Assembly (NCBI GenBank): GCA_947489315.1
Contig: CANLCX010000001.1
Location: 375,501-439,500, forward strand
Origin: an uncultured Sphingomonadaceae bacterium
GTDB lineage: Bacteria; Pseudomonadota; Alphaproteobacteria; Sphingomonadales; Sphingomonadaceae
Reading direction: 5' to 3'
DNA length: 64,000 nt
The position numbers and the translations under genes are program-made. Below, piece by piece: positions 1-9,171 of the stretch. The notes under the pieces are model-generated. The model did no database searches. It was not told where the DNA came from and saw nothing but the letters and a program-made list of their open reading frames with translations. Within the stretch, counting starts at the first letter, position 1; every line of letters begins with the position of its first letter.

Positions 1-560
1 GCGCGCAGTTCGACCAGATAGGTTCGCCTGTCCGTGCTGATGACGAGATTGGTGGAGATGTCGGACCGGGTCGGCTTGATGAGGATGTGGACCCGCTGCG
101 CCCGTCCACTGCCGCTTTCCGTATCGCCGATAATCCAGCGCGCCGTATCACCGGCCGCAATTGGGCCTGCTCCGGTCAGGCGCTCACCCGGTTCAAGCGC
201 GATATTGGTGATTTGCCCAGGAGAGGCATAGACCTGATAAAGAGCCCCCTGGCTGTAGGGGAAGACCTGGATCGCGTTGTAATATCCCTCCCGGCGCGGT
301 TCGACGCGGGCTGCGGCGTTGGCATTCGTTACCCGGGCTTCCGGTGTTCGCGCGTTCGCGTCGCCACCGCGCGCGGGCGTCCAGGCTGGCGGTGTATGCA
401 CCGGTTTTGGAGGTTGTTCGACTACCGGCGACGGTGGTTTGGGAAGCGATGGCACGTCGCTGTCATAGTCAATCTCGGGCGGCTTGTAGGTCGCGCAGCC
501 GGACAGCAGGAACGCCGTCAAAATGGCGGGCAGGAACGGCATGCGGGCGGGGTGTCTCAT
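1..560 (-). CDS. trbG: TrbG/VirB9 conjugal transfer protein, partial (cut by window edge)
   Basis: Outer-membrane-associated part of the Trb type IV secretion channel, related to VirB9. The visible N-terminal 186 residues begin with a lipoprotein-type signal ending in a Leu-Ser-Gly-Cys lipobox. A Pro-rich linker follows, then the conserved TrbG stretch around NAAARVEP and GDTARWIIGDTESG. The rest lies left of the window. The ATG overlaps the trbF stop (ATGA). A second, full-length homologue at 53752-54780 aligns along the whole visible part, which supports the call. trbI is expected just outside the window. Confidence 0.93.
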   Translation of the reverse strand, partial: MRHPARMPFLPAILTAFLLSGCATYKPPEIDYDSDVPSLPKPPSPVVEQPPKPVHTPPAWTPARGGDANARTPEARVTNANAAARVEPRREGYYNAIQVFPYSQGALYQVYASPGQITNIALEPGERLTGAGPIAAGDTARWIIGDTESGSGRAQRVHILIKPTRSDISTNLVISTDRRTYLVELR

Positions 561-1240
561 TGCCCCATCTCCTGTGACCAGTTGATGGCATGGACATAGA
601 TGCCGAGTGGGTTCTTGCGTAGCCTCTCTGCGGTGCGGGGTGGTTGCACGGAGATCGTCAGGATCGCGGTCCATCGCTCAGTTCCGGCGAAGCTGCCGTC
701 CTGGTATCGTCTCTCGGTCCACGCAATCCTGAAGCTGTTCGGGGACGCTCGAATGACGCTGGAAACGTTGATGGAGATCTGCATCTCGCCGACTTTGGCG
801 AAAGGATCATTAGTGCGCGCATAATCGTTCAGTGCCAGCGCCCCGCGATCCGTGGTAAACTCATAGGCCCGCAGCCAGTTCTGGCGCACGATGACCGGGT
901 CTGCAGCGATGGAGCGGACATGTTCGACAAATCGTGCCAGATGGAATGCAATTTGCGGATCGGTCGGTTGATAATCCGTCATGGCCGGTGCGACAGTCTG
1001 GGCTTCACCCAAGGCGTCGACCTCAACCACCCAAGGCTGAATCGTGCCACGCGCGGATTGCCGGACAAGACCGGCGGCCAAACCGGCAGCGAGAAACAAT
1101 GCACCAAACGCCATTAAGCGCCAATTTTTGGCCTGAACGCGGGCAGATCCGATGCGCTCGTCCCAGGCCTGCGCTGCTTTTTGGTACGGAGTTTCGGGTT
1201 GGGGAGTCTTGCCGTAGTGCAGAGAGGGTCGTTTGAACAT
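557..1240 (-). CDS. trbF: TrbF/VirB8-like conjugal transfer protein
   Basis: Inner-membrane bitopic component of the mating-pair apparatus (VirB8 family). It has 227 residues: a cytoplasmic N-terminus starting MFKRPS, one membrane segment around residues 43-62, and a periplasmic VirB8-type domain with the conserved NWLRAYEFTTDRGA and RKNPLG(I/V)(Y/F)VHAINWS blocks. The start overlaps the trbL stop by 4 nt, so translation is probably coupled. The copy at 53072-53755 is clearly homologous and collinear. Length is normal for the family. Confidence 0.95.
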   Translation of the reverse strand: MFKRPSLHYGKTPQPETPYQKAAQAWDERIGSARVQAKNWRLMAFGALFLAAGLAAGLVRQSARGTIQPWVVEVDALGEAQTVAPAMTDYQPTDPQIAFHLARFVEHVRSIAADPVIVRQNWLRAYEFTTDRGALALNDYARTNDPFAKVGEMQISINVSSVIRASPNSFRIAWTERRYQDGSFAGTERWTAILTISVQPPRTAERLRKNPLGIYVHAINWSQEMGQ

Positions 1241-2556
1241 CAGTTGTCCCTTTCAGAAAGATTGACGGATGCCCCACTGCCATGGCTGTCACCGGAGCGA
1301 ACAGCATGGGCGGCAGCGGTTGTGCCGTGATGGAGGGATTGGGTGCGTTTCATACGGGTGGCCCAAGCCGGTGGGCGCGAAGGGGGACCGGGTGAACGCG
1401 CATTGGTGGCACCGCCTTTGAACGTGCCGCCACTGGCCTCAATTGCCGTTCGACCGCCGCTGCGCGCACTCTCGCGCATGGCGCTGCCGGCCCGTTTCAA
1501 CGGGTTTCCAGCGGCACCCGCACCGGCCTTGGCGACGCCGCCCAGCCCACCGGCCACACTGGCCGCACCACTCTTTCCGGCTGACCCAAGGCTGTAGGCG
1601 GTTGCCGCGCCGCCTGCCACGGCAGCCCCGCCGCGCGCTCCTGCGGTAACACCCCGCGCTGCAGCGCCCACTGCCATACCCGTTCCGGCCAAGCCTGCTG
1701 CAGTCACACCGGCGGCGGCAAGCCCGGTGCCAACTGCTGCACCAGCCCCGAGCTGCGGGCCACCGGAGATTAACCCATTGGCGATGCCAGGCCCGAAGAT
1801 GCCAAGCCCAAGCAGCGAGAGCGCGGCCAATACGATGGCCATGGCATCTTCGATATTGGGTTGGTCTCCGCCAAAGCCTACCGTGAATTCAGAAAACAGG
1901 GTTGAGCCAATGCCGATGATGACGGCCAGAACCAGTATTTTGACGCCGGAAGAGACTACATTTCCGAGCACACGTTCAGCGAGGAAGGCGGTCTTGCCGA
2001 AAAGAGCAAACGGAATGAGGATAAAGCCTGCCAGTGTCGTCAGCTTGAATTCGATTAGGGTAATGAAGAGTTGGATGGCAAGGATGAAGAAGGCGAGCAG
2101 CACCATCATCCAGGCAAAGAGCAGGACGGCGATCTGAATGAAATTCTCAAAGAAGCTCACATAACCCATCAGATCGGAGATGGAGTCCAGAATGGGACGG
2201 CCCGCATCAAGTCCGACTTGGGCGACGCGGCCCGGGCGCATGAGATCGGCTGCGGTAAAGCCTGTGCCGGTCGCTTGAAGACCAAGACCCGCGAAGCTCT
2301 CGAAGACAATACGCGCAAGCGCATTCCAGTTGGAAATGATATAGGCGAAGATACCGATGAAGAGGGTCTTTTTGACAAGTCGGGCCATAATGTCGTCATC
2401 AGCGCCCCAGGCCCAGAACAGCGCGGCAAGCGTTACATCGATGACGATCAGTGTGGTGGCGAGGAAAGCTACCTCACCGCCAAGCAGGCCAAAACCGCTG
2501 TCGATATAACGGGTAAAGACCTCCAAAAACCGATCGATGACGCCAGTACCGCCCAT
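1240..2556 (-). CDS. trbL: TrbL/VirB6 inner-membrane conjugation protein
   Basis: Polytopic inner-membrane protein (438 residues) of the Trb secretion channel, VirB6/TrbL family. Several hydrophobic segments occupy residues 30-260. A long Gly/Ala-rich low-complexity C-terminal half follows and ends in a polar tail (WATRMKRTQS...), typical of this family. The core block IISNWNALARIVFESF around residue 73 is where the truncated second copy at 51998 begins. It sits 4 nt downstream of the trbK-like gene and overlaps trbF. Confidence 0.94.
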   Translation of the reverse strand: MGGTGVIDRFLEVFTRYIDSGFGLLGGEVAFLATTLIVIDVTLAALFWAWGADDDIMARLVKKTLFIGIFAYIISNWNALARIVFESFAGLGLQATGTGFTAADLMRPGRVAQVGLDAGRPILDSISDLMGYVSFFENFIQIAVLLFAWMMVLLAFFILAIQLFITLIEFKLTTLAGFILIPFALFGKTAFLAERVLGNVVSSGVKILVLAVIIGIGSTLFSEFTVGFGGDQPNIEDAMAIVLAALSLLGLGIFGPGIANGLISGGPQLGAGAAVGTGLAAAGVTAAGLAGTGMAVGAAARGVTAGARGGAAVAGGAATAYSLGSAGKSGAASVAGGLGGVAKAGAGAAGNPLKRAGSAMRESARSGGRTAIEASGGTFKGGATNARSPGPPSRPPAWATRMKRTQSLHHGTTAAAHAVRSGDSHGSGASVNLSERDN

Positions 2557-2560
2557 GGAA

Positions 2561-2842
2561 TCAGTTGCCCCCGTTTGACGCTGGCTTGGGTCCCATGAAT
2601 CGCCTTCTGTTCTCTTCCCAGGCCGTCAGGCAAGCGTCATCGTGCATGGCCGCTTGGCCGATTTCCTGGCAGCGCCGCAGCTCGGCACGCCTAGGGTCGT
2701 TGATGTTCAAGGTCGCCGGGACGGGCCCAATCACCGTCTCGTTTTGGCGATTGATCTCAAGCAGCGATGCGAGGATCGCCGTCAACACCAATACGCCGAT
2801 GCTGAGCCGTATGAGGATTGCCCGCTTCATGGGTGGCTTCAA
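2561..2842 (-). CDS. trbK: TrbK-like putative entry exclusion protein
   Basis: Small protein of 93 residues with one N-terminal membrane helix (about residues 8-25). A short polar tail carries the pattern RRCQEIGQAAMHDDAC and a Trp-Glu-Glu-Asn-Arg-Arg motif seen in the TrbK-alt family. In Trb systems the gene between trbJ and trbL is usually annotated as an entry-exclusion lipoprotein. This one lacks a lipobox, so anchoring by the helix is more likely. The start overlaps the trbJ stop; an internal ATG at 2830 is an alternative start. Confidence 0.8.
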   Translation of the reverse strand: MKPPMKRAILIRLSIGVLVLTAILASLLEINRQNETVIGPVPATLNINDPRRAELRRCQEIGQAAMHDDACLTAWEENRRRFMGPKPASNGGN

Positions 2843-3606
2843 TCCTGAAACATCTTGGCACTACCGGGTTGATAGCCTGAGCCAGGCTCTAGAAACCGCC
2901 GGCGCTGTTCGCGCGCCTGTTCCTGGGCGCTGGCCCGCTGTGCTGCTTCGAGGTTCTGCGCGCGGCCCTGTGCTGCAATAACCGCCGTGAGGTCGGAAAT
3001 CTGCTGGGCTTGCAGCGCGAGGAGTTGATTGCCAGCTTGCGTCGCTTGCAAGGCACCGGTTGCAGACTGGCTTGCACCAACAAGCGCCGACATCTGGCTG
3101 CGATTGGTGTCGATATTGCCGACAACACCGGCTTGCACGCGCATGGCGTCCTGCAATCCGGCAACTGTTGTCTGCCAGCGGTCCCTGGCACCATCAATCA
3201 GGGCCCGATCGGTGTCAGTCATCGAAGCTGCGCCATAGGTGGTCTCGAAGGCCTGATCGATTTGTTGCACGTCAAAGGCAATCTGCTGCGCCTCGCTCAA
3301 AAGCGATTGTGTCCGAGCCACCGATTGCTGCAATTGCTGGAGCGAGGAATAGGGCAAGCTTGTCAGGTTGCGTGCCTGGTTCATCAACATCTGCGCCTGG
3401 TTTTGCAGTGCAGAAATCTGGTTGTTGATCTGTTCGAGTGCACGGGCGGCTGAGAGCACGTTCTGAGCATAGTTGGTGGGATCATAGACGATCCGCCCAA
3501 ATCCGAACGCTTGGGCTGGAGGTGTCAGAACCGGTGTTGCCGCAAGTGGGCCGGCGAGAAGCAGCGCCACCGCAAATTGGCGCACACGACGTTGTTTGAT
3601 ACTCAT
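2839..3606 (-). CDS. trbJ: TrbJ/VirB5-like conjugal transfer protein
   Basis: Periplasmic, probably pilus-tip-associated component (VirB5-like), 255 residues. It has a cleavable signal peptide (residues 1 to about 33, ending near AQA) and the family hallmark VYDPTNYAQNVLSAARALEQINNQI. A long Gln-rich helical body follows, with coiled-coil character. The start overlaps trbE by 4 nt. The position between trbE and trbK is canonical. Confidence 0.94.
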   Translation of the reverse strand: MSIKQRRVRQFAVALLLAGPLAATPVLTPPAQAFGFGRIVYDPTNYAQNVLSAARALEQINNQISALQNQAQMLMNQARNLTSLPYSSLQQLQQSVARTQSLLSEAQQIAFDVQQIDQAFETTYGAASMTDTDRALIDGARDRWQTTVAGLQDAMRVQAGVVGNIDTNRSQMSALVGASQSATGALQATQAGNQLLALQAQQISDLTAVIAAQGRAQNLEAAQRASAQEQAREQRRRFLEPGSGYQPGSAKMFQD

Positions 3607-6122
3607 GAGGTTATTTCCTTTTCTGAGTTGGTTGGATTGCGTGGAAGATCGAGCGTCATTTGAGCGTCGGCATCTGGCGCAGCATTGTCTGGATCCAGAT
3701 TGGTGAGATCGGGGATCAGATCAGCAGCCCAGTCGGCGCCGCGTTCGGCCAGCCAGGCGGCGGCAAAACCATCCCGCTTATGCTCAGTCAGGATGCGGGT
3801 GATCGCCGCTTGATCGTCTTTCGAGGATGTTGCGGTGAAGGCGAGCGCGACCTCGCCGAGGCCAAGCTCAAACAGCCGATTGCCGCGCCGCGACTGGCAG
3901 TAGTAGTCGCGCTTGGGCGTTGCGCGGGCGAGAATCTCGATCTGCCGGTCGTTTAGCCCGAAGCGGCGGTAGATAGTCGTGATCTGCGGCTCAATTGCCC
4001 GTTCGTTTGGGAGAAACAGCCGAGTTGGACAGCTTTCGATGATCGCTGGTGCAATAGCTGAGCCGTCGATGTCCGACAGCGACTGGGTAGCAAAGATGAC
4101 GCTGGCGTTTTTCTTGCGCAAGGTCTTCAGCCATTCGCGTAATCGCCCGGCAAAGCCCTCGTCATCCAGCGCCAGCCAGCCTTCATCGATGATCAGCAGG
4201 GTAGGCGATCCGTCAAGTTGGCCTTCGATCTTGTGAAACAGATAGGCGAGGACAGCGGACGCCGCGCCAGTCCCGATCAACCCTTCGGTCTCAAAGGCCT
4301 GAACAGACCCCTTGCCAAGGTGTTCGTCCTCAGCATCGAGCAAGCGGCCAAAGCGACCACCGACGCAATAGGGCTGCAGGGCGCGTTTCAACTCGTGTGA
4401 TTGTAGCAAGACGGACAGACCGGTGAGTGTTCGCTCTTGAATGGGTGCAGACGCGAGCGATGACAGCGCCGACCAGAGATGATCTTTCATCTCCGGTGTC
4501 ACGGTGATGCCTTCGCCCGCCAGGATGCTGGAAACCCAGCCAGCTGACCAGCTACGTGTCGCGGCATCATCAATGCGCGCGAGTGGCTGAAGCGTAACCG
4601 GTTCCGACATTTCGTCAGACAGCCCGCCGCCGAGATCATGCCAATCGCCACCCATGGCGAGTGCCGCAGCCCGGATTGATCCACCGAAATCGAAGGCGAA
4701 GACCTGGGAGTTTTCGTAACGGCGAAACTGCAGCGCCATCAAGGCGAGCAGTACCGACTTGCCCGCCCCGGTTGGTCCGACAACCAATGTGTGCCCAACA
4801 TCGCCGACATGAAGAGAGAACCGAAACGGGGTTGCGCCTTCGGTCTGGCCGAAGAGCAGCGGGGGTGCTGCCAAATGCGCGTCCCATTCCGACCCTGCCC
4901 AGACCGCGGAGAGTGGGATCATGTGCGCGAGGTTGAGCGTCGAGACGGGCGGCTGGCGCACATTGGCGTAAACATGGCCCGGCAGAGAACCCAGCCAGGC
5001 CTCGACCGCGTTGACGGTTTCGACGATGCAGGTGAAGTCGCGGCCCTGGATCACCTTCTCGACAAGGCGCAGCTTCTCATCCGCAATCCTCGGATCTTTA
5101 TCCCAGACTGTCACAGCCGCGGTGATATAGGCTTCACCAATCAGGTCAGAGCCGAGTTCTTGTAGCGCGGCATCGGCATCCATCGCCTTGTTATGGGCGT
5201 CTGTATCGAGCAGCGCCGAGGCTTCGTTGGTCATGATTTCCTTGAGAATGGCGGCAATCGACTTGCGTTTCGCGAACCATTGGCGCCGGATCTTGGCGAG
5301 CAGCTTTGTCGCATCCGTCTTGTCGAGCATGATTGCGCGAGTTGACCAGCGATAGGGGAAGGCGAGCCGGTTGAGATCATCCAGGATGCCCGGCGTTGTC
5401 GCACTTGGGAAACCAGTGATTGTGAGGATGCGCACATGTGCGTCTCCCAGCATTGGCTCTAGGCCAGCAGTTAAGGGTTGATCGGCGAGTAATGCGTCGA
5501 GATGCATCGGCACTTCTGGGACACGGACCCGCTGCACCTTGGTTGAGATCGTGGCATGGAGATAGGTGAGTGTCTCAGCGTCATTGAGCCAGATGCATTC
5601 GGGCATAAAGTTTTCGATGAGTTGCAGCACACGATCGGAGCGATCGACAAAACCAGCCAGTGTCTCGCGGGCATCGGCACTGTACGTGTGTTCGCGGCCC
5701 TCGTAGAGAAACCGTTCAGCTCGTGCGGCTTCTTCAGCGGGTGGCAAGAATAGCAGCGTCAGAAAATAGGCGGACTCGAAATGAGCGCCTTCTTCTTCAA
5801 ATTGCGCCCTGCGTTCGGTATCGACCAGTGCCGATGCCGCATCAGGAAATATGCTGTTGGGATAGGAACTGGCAGGCACGCGATGGGCTTCTACAAACAC
5901 CGCCCATCCAGATCCAAGACGACGCAGCGCATTGTTTATGCGGCCAGCCACCGCGACCAGTTCGGCGGGCACGGCGCTGTCGAGATCGGGACCGCGAAAC
6001 CGTGCGGTGCGTTGGAACGACCCGTCCTTGTTCAACACAACACCTTCGCCAACAAGTGCGGCCCAAGGCAGGAAATCAGCCAGGTGATTTGAGGTGCGAC
6101 GATACTCGGCAAGGTTCATCAT
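3603..6122 (-). CDS. trbE: TrbE/VirB4 conjugation ATPase
   Basis: VirB4-family ATPase that powers pilus assembly and substrate transfer at the inner membrane. It has 839 residues, which is normal. The N-terminal CagE/TrbE domain is followed by the Walker A GPTGAGKS at residues 449-456 and a Walker B LLIIDEGW near residue 640. A second ATG three bases in (6119) could also be used. It lies 3 nt from trbD and overlaps trbJ, within one tight operon. Confidence 0.96.
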   Translation of the reverse strand: MMNLAEYRRTSNHLADFLPWAALVGEGVVLNKDGSFQRTARFRGPDLDSAVPAELVAVAGRINNALRRLGSGWAVFVEAHRVPASSYPNSIFPDAASALVDTERRAQFEEEGAHFESAYFLTLLFLPPAEEAARAERFLYEGREHTYSADARETLAGFVDRSDRVLQLIENFMPECIWLNDAETLTYLHATISTKVQRVRVPEVPMHLDALLADQPLTAGLEPMLGDAHVRILTITGFPSATTPGILDDLNRLAFPYRWSTRAIMLDKTDATKLLAKIRRQWFAKRKSIAAILKEIMTNEASALLDTDAHNKAMDADAALQELGSDLIGEAYITAAVTVWDKDPRIADEKLRLVEKVIQGRDFTCIVETVNAVEAWLGSLPGHVYANVRQPPVSTLNLAHMIPLSAVWAGSEWDAHLAAPPLLFGQTEGATPFRFSLHVGDVGHTLVVGPTGAGKSVLLALMALQFRRYENSQVFAFDFGGSIRAAALAMGGDWHDLGGGLSDEMSEPVTLQPLARIDDAATRSWSAGWVSSILAGEGITVTPEMKDHLWSALSSLASAPIQERTLTGLSVLLQSHELKRALQPYCVGGRFGRLLDAEDEHLGKGSVQAFETEGLIGTGAASAVLAYLFHKIEGQLDGSPTLLIIDEGWLALDDEGFAGRLREWLKTLRKKNASVIFATQSLSDIDGSAIAPAIIESCPTRLFLPNERAIEPQITTIYRRFGLNDRQIEILARATPKRDYYCQSRRGNRLFELGLGEVALAFTATSSKDDQAAITRILTEHKRDGFAAAWLAERGADWAADLIPDLTNLDPDNAAPDADAQMTLDLPRNPTNSEKEITS

Positions 6123-6125
6123 CGC

Positions 6126-6389
6126 TCATATCCCTAGATGACCGGGGATACGCACATGGCGGCGTACGACATCCACGAAGAGAGGATCGCGCTTGGCCGC
6201 CCAGACCGCCGCGAGATGTCCGATCAACCAGATCAACAGGCCCGCCAGCCAAAGCTGCAAACCTAGGCCAATGGCTGCCGCAAGCGTGCCATTGAGGATC
6301 GCGATGGAACGCGGTGCCCCGCCCAGCAGGATCGGCTCGGTCAGGGCCCGATGGACGGGGATCGTGAAGCCTGAGACAGTGTCCTCCAT
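6126..6389 (-). CDS. trbD: TrbD/VirB3 conjugal transfer protein
   Basis: Small inner-membrane protein (87 residues) of the VirB3/TrbD family. It has a short N-terminal tail (VSGFTIPVHRALTEPILLGGAPR), a long hydrophobic stretch at about 30-60 and a charged C-terminus (KRDPLFVDVVRRH). The start codon shares one base with the trbC stop (TGATG), and the trbE start follows 3 nt after its stop, so the genes are translationally coupled. Confidence 0.94.
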   Translation of the reverse strand: MEDTVSGFTIPVHRALTEPILLGGAPRSIAILNGTLAAAIGLGLQLWLAGLLIWLIGHLAAVWAAKRDPLFVDVVRRHVRIPGHLGI

Positions 6390-6721
6390 CAGATCACCGC
6401 CCCACCACCGAAGGAAAAGAAAGATAGGAAGAAGCTCGATGCTGCGAAGGCGATCGACAGACCGAATACGATCTGGATCAGGCGTCGCGCGCCGCCGGAC
6501 GTATCACCAAACGCCAGCGTCAGGCCGGTAATGATGATGATCATGACCGCGATGATCTTGGCAACCGGGCCTTCAATAGACTCCAAAATTGCCTGCAGTG
6601 GCGCTTCCCACGGCATGGATGATCCCGCTGCGTGGGCCGTCGACGCCATGGTCAGCAGAACAATCCCGGCAAAACACATTGCTTCGAAGAGGCGGCGCAT
6701 GGAAATAGGTTGTTGAGACAT
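6389..6721 (-). CDS. trbC: TrbC/VirB2 pilin
   Basis: Conjugative pilin precursor of 110 residues. A signal peptide ending AHAA at about residue 32 is followed by two hydrophobic helices separated by the short loop GDTSGGARR, the VirB2/TrbC topology. I take the ATG at 6721 (TGATG overlap with the trbB stop, AGGA upstream) rather than the TTG one codon earlier. In RP4 such pilins are cyclised by TraF; a TraF peptidase is encoded in this element at 19921-20466. Confidence 0.94.
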   Translation of the reverse strand: MSQQPISMRRLFEAMCFAGIVLLTMASTAHAAGSSMPWEAPLQAILESIEGPVAKIIAVMIIIITGLTLAFGDTSGGARRLIQIVFGLSIAFAASSFFLSFFSFGGGAVI

Positions 6722-7701
6722 CAAGCAGGTCCTTTCGGGTCGAGTTGTGTGGATGTAAGGCGATAATCGCCGACCGAGCTGAGACCATGGATGTGCGCGA
6801 GTTCGGACAGGCGGCGCGCAGAACCGCGGCCGGACAGGACGGCAACGAGATCAATGGTTTCGGCGATAAGTGCGCGCGGAACGGTGACGACGGCTTCCTG
6901 GATAAGTTGCTCCATGCGTCGTAGGGCACCCAGAGCCGTCCCCGCATGGATTGTGCCGATGCCGCCGGGATGGCCGGTGCCCCAAGCCTTAAGGAGATCG
7001 AGGGCTTCGGACCCGCGCACCTCACCGATCGGAATCCGGTCAGGGCGCAAGCGCAACGAAGACCGAACCAGATCGGAAAGCGAGGCGACATTGTCCTTAG
7101 TGCGTAGCGCCACGAGGTTCGGTGCGGTGCATTGCAGTTCGCGCGTATCTTCGATCAGGACGACGCGGTCATCGGTTCTGGCGACCTCGGCCAGGAGCGC
7201 GTTGGTGAGCGTTGTCTTACCAGTGGAAGTACCACCGGCCACGAGTATATTGCGGCGCTCGGCGACCGCCTCGGTCAAGGTCTCGGCCTGGGTCGAAGAC
7301 ATGATACCGCTGGTGACATAGTCCTTGAGGGTGAAGACGGCGATAGCGGGCTTGCGGATCGCGAAGGTCGGGGCAGCTACGATTGGCGGCAGCAGTCCCT
7401 CGAACCGCTCTCCCGTCTCGGGGAGCTCCGCCGACACGCGCGGACTGCCCGGATGGACTTCTGCGCCGACATGGTGGGCCACCAGGCGGACGATCCGCTC
7501 GCCATCGATGTCGGACAGATGGTCTTCGGTCGCCTGGAGCCCATCCGAAAGGCGGTCAATCCAGAGCCGTCCATCAGGGTTGAGCATGACCTCAACCACC
7601 TGCGGGTCTTCCAGATATCCAGCGATCGCCGGACCGAGCGCCGTGCGCAGCATGCGGCTGCCGCGAATGATCGCTTCGGTCTGCTGGAATGAAGTGGCCA
7701 T
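6721..7701 (-). CDS. trbB: TrbB/VirB11 conjugation ATPase
   Basis: Hexameric traffic ATPase of the VirB11/TrbB family, 326 residues. It shows an N-terminal domain, Walker A GGTSTGKT at 156-163, the Asp box [11 protein letters not shown], Walker B-type [12 protein letters not shown] and the His box GGIGTIHAG. It is the first gene of the trb operon. A second copy at 55142-55871 has lost everything after LLKAWGTGH. Confidence 0.96.
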   Translation of the reverse strand: MATSFQQTEAIIRGSRMLRTALGPAIAGYLEDPQVVEVMLNPDGRLWIDRLSDGLQATEDHLSDIDGERIVRLVAHHVGAEVHPGSPRVSAELPETGERFEGLLPPIVAAPTFAIRKPAIAVFTLKDYVTSGIMSSTQAETLTEAVAERRNILVAGGTSTGKTTLTNALLAEVARTDDRVVLIEDTRELQCTAPNLVALRTKDNVASLSDLVRSSLRLRPDRIPIGEVRGSEALDLLKAWGTGHPGGIGTIHAGTALGALRRMEQLIQEAVVTVPRALIAETIDLVAVLSGRGSARRLSELAHIHGLSSVGDYRLTSTQLDPKGPA

Positions 7702-7793
7702 GTGCGTCCTCGTCTGGAGGGGACGTCACCTGACGGCCCCGGATCGGGGACGATTAAAAGAACAACGAATTGCCGCTGTGCAACAGTATCAGT

Positions 7794-7816
7794 GGCGTAG
7801 TAGTGGTGTGGCGTAG
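7794..7816 (+). promoter_or_regulatory. Paired GGCGTAG repeats upstream of trbB
   Basis: Two GGCGTAG heptamers start 16 bp apart (7794 and 7810), about 95 bp upstream of the trbB start. The same pair with the same 16-bp phasing lies upstream of the second trbB copy (55942 and 55958). Conservation between two otherwise diverged elements suggests an operator or activator site for the trb operon promoter. Function is inferred. Confidence 0.5.
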
Positions 7817-8109
7817 AAATACAGAGAAATGGCGGGAGAGCCACATTCGAAGCCACAATGCCGGGGCCAGTTCAATGTGATCAACTCAAAGGTCCTACGT
7901 TGTGCGAAAACTATTGTAGGTTTTGTCTCTCCACTTTGCAGACGCTTCTATCGGTGACCAACTGAAGCGGCAGGCCGTCGATGAAGCATAGAAGAGTGGA
8001 TACGCTATAACACGCTTGGCACTACAAACCAGGCCAGCGCCGCGCCTTTTGGCATTGATCCATCGATATCTTTTGCATTTTGGGGAGAATTCATTATCGA
8101 AAAACTCTG
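7817..8109. other. Intergenic region between trb operon and cargo block
   Basis: No convincing gene is seen on either strand. Together with 7702-7793 it should contain divergent promoters for trbB (minus) and the amidohydrolase gene (plus). The last stretch of similarity to the second trbB upstream region ends near 7830, so the join between conjugation backbone and inserted cargo is probably just to the right of that point. Confidence 0.5.
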
Positions 8110-8955
8110 ATGAAAATCATCTTTCTCTTTTTTCTGATTTGTATCACGGGTTTCCCTGCATCGGCCCAAAATGCTGTATTCGACACGCATGTGCATCTGA
8201 ATGACGGGGAGTTATCGCTTGAAGCATATCTACGTGCCATCGATGGAGCTGAGTTCGATCTAGTCGGCTTCGGTGCGATGTGGTTTGGAGGGCCGAACCA
8301 AGCACTGGCGGGAGCGATCGAGGATGCGCGCATGCGCAATGATGCTTTGGTCGCGCTCGCAGGTCGTTATGAAAGACTAGTGCCGATTGCAACCGTTCAC
8401 CCCTATGACGGGGACGACGCGGTGGCAGAGCTCGAACGCGTTGCTCGCTTGGGTGTCCGAGTTTTGAAGGTTCACCCGCACACTCAGCGTTTCGATGTGG
8501 CAGATCCAAGGGTCGAGGCATTGATCAGTCGTGCAGGCGAACTCGGTATGGTAGTACTGGTGGACAATGCCGGGATTGTGCCAGACGATAACGAAAAGCT
8601 CTTCAACCTCGCTCTTTCTTTTCCGGAAACGCGTTTTGTCTTTGCGCACATTGGCGGAACGAACTTCCGATTTTGGAATGTCTTGCGTCTTGCGCGCACT
8701 GCTGACGGTCTGCTTGGAGATAATATCTATTTCGATATTTCAGCCATTGTAGTTCTCGTCGCTGATTCGCCTGTCGAAGATGAATTTGTCTGGACGCTCC
8801 GCAATGTCGGCATTGATAGAGTATTGCTTGGGTCGGATTATCCGCAGTTTTCGCTCGCCGAAACCGTCGACGCATTAGAACGATTGGGATTGACAGCGGC
8901 GGAAGTTAAACAGATTCGTGAGAGCAATGCGCGACTGCTATTTCCTATGGAATGA
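8110..8955 (+). CDS. Exported amidohydrolase-family metal-dependent hydrolase
   Basis: TIM-barrel hydrolase of the amidohydrolase superfamily (COG2159-like), substrate unknown. The ATG at 8110 gives a clear signal peptide (about residues 1-20, ending ASA), so the enzyme is probably periplasmic. Metal-site motifs are visible: DTHVHL just after the signal, KVHPH in the middle, FAHIGG and the late Asp in GSDYP. An upstream in-frame TTG at 8080 would spoil the signal peptide. It is the first gene of the cargo block inserted between trbB and copG. Confidence 0.8.
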   Translation: MKIIFLFFLICITGFPASAQNAVFDTHVHLNDGELSLEAYLRAIDGAEFDLVGFGAMWFGGPNQALAGAIEDARMRNDALVALAGRYERLVPIATVHPYDGDDAVAELERVARLGVRVLKVHPHTQRFDVADPRVEALISRAGELGMVVLVDNAGIVPDDNEKLFNLALSFPETRFVFAHIGGTNFRFWNVLRLARTADGLLGDNIYFDISAIVVLVADSPVEDEFVWTLRNVGIDRVLLGSDYPQFSLAETVDALERLGLTAAEVKQIRESNARLLFPME

Positions 8956-9171
8956 CCCAGCGCCCCGCCATTGCTGTACCTATCACTTCGGAATCCAACT
9001 GCCCTCACGCCCGCTTGGATCAAAGAAGTGGCAACAATCGCAGCTATGACCGAAACTGCGAGTGTGTAGAGAAACCGCCTAAGTCGAGCCCGTCCTTCCA
9101 ATTGGGCAGTACACAGCATACGTTCCTGTCGGTCGTTTTGACCCGATACTTTTGGAGGGTGGGAAATTAGC

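Noticed and set aside
87-599. Plus-strand frame of 170 codons at the left end
   Set aside because: Antisense to trbG/trbF, which are supported by full-length homologues and motifs.
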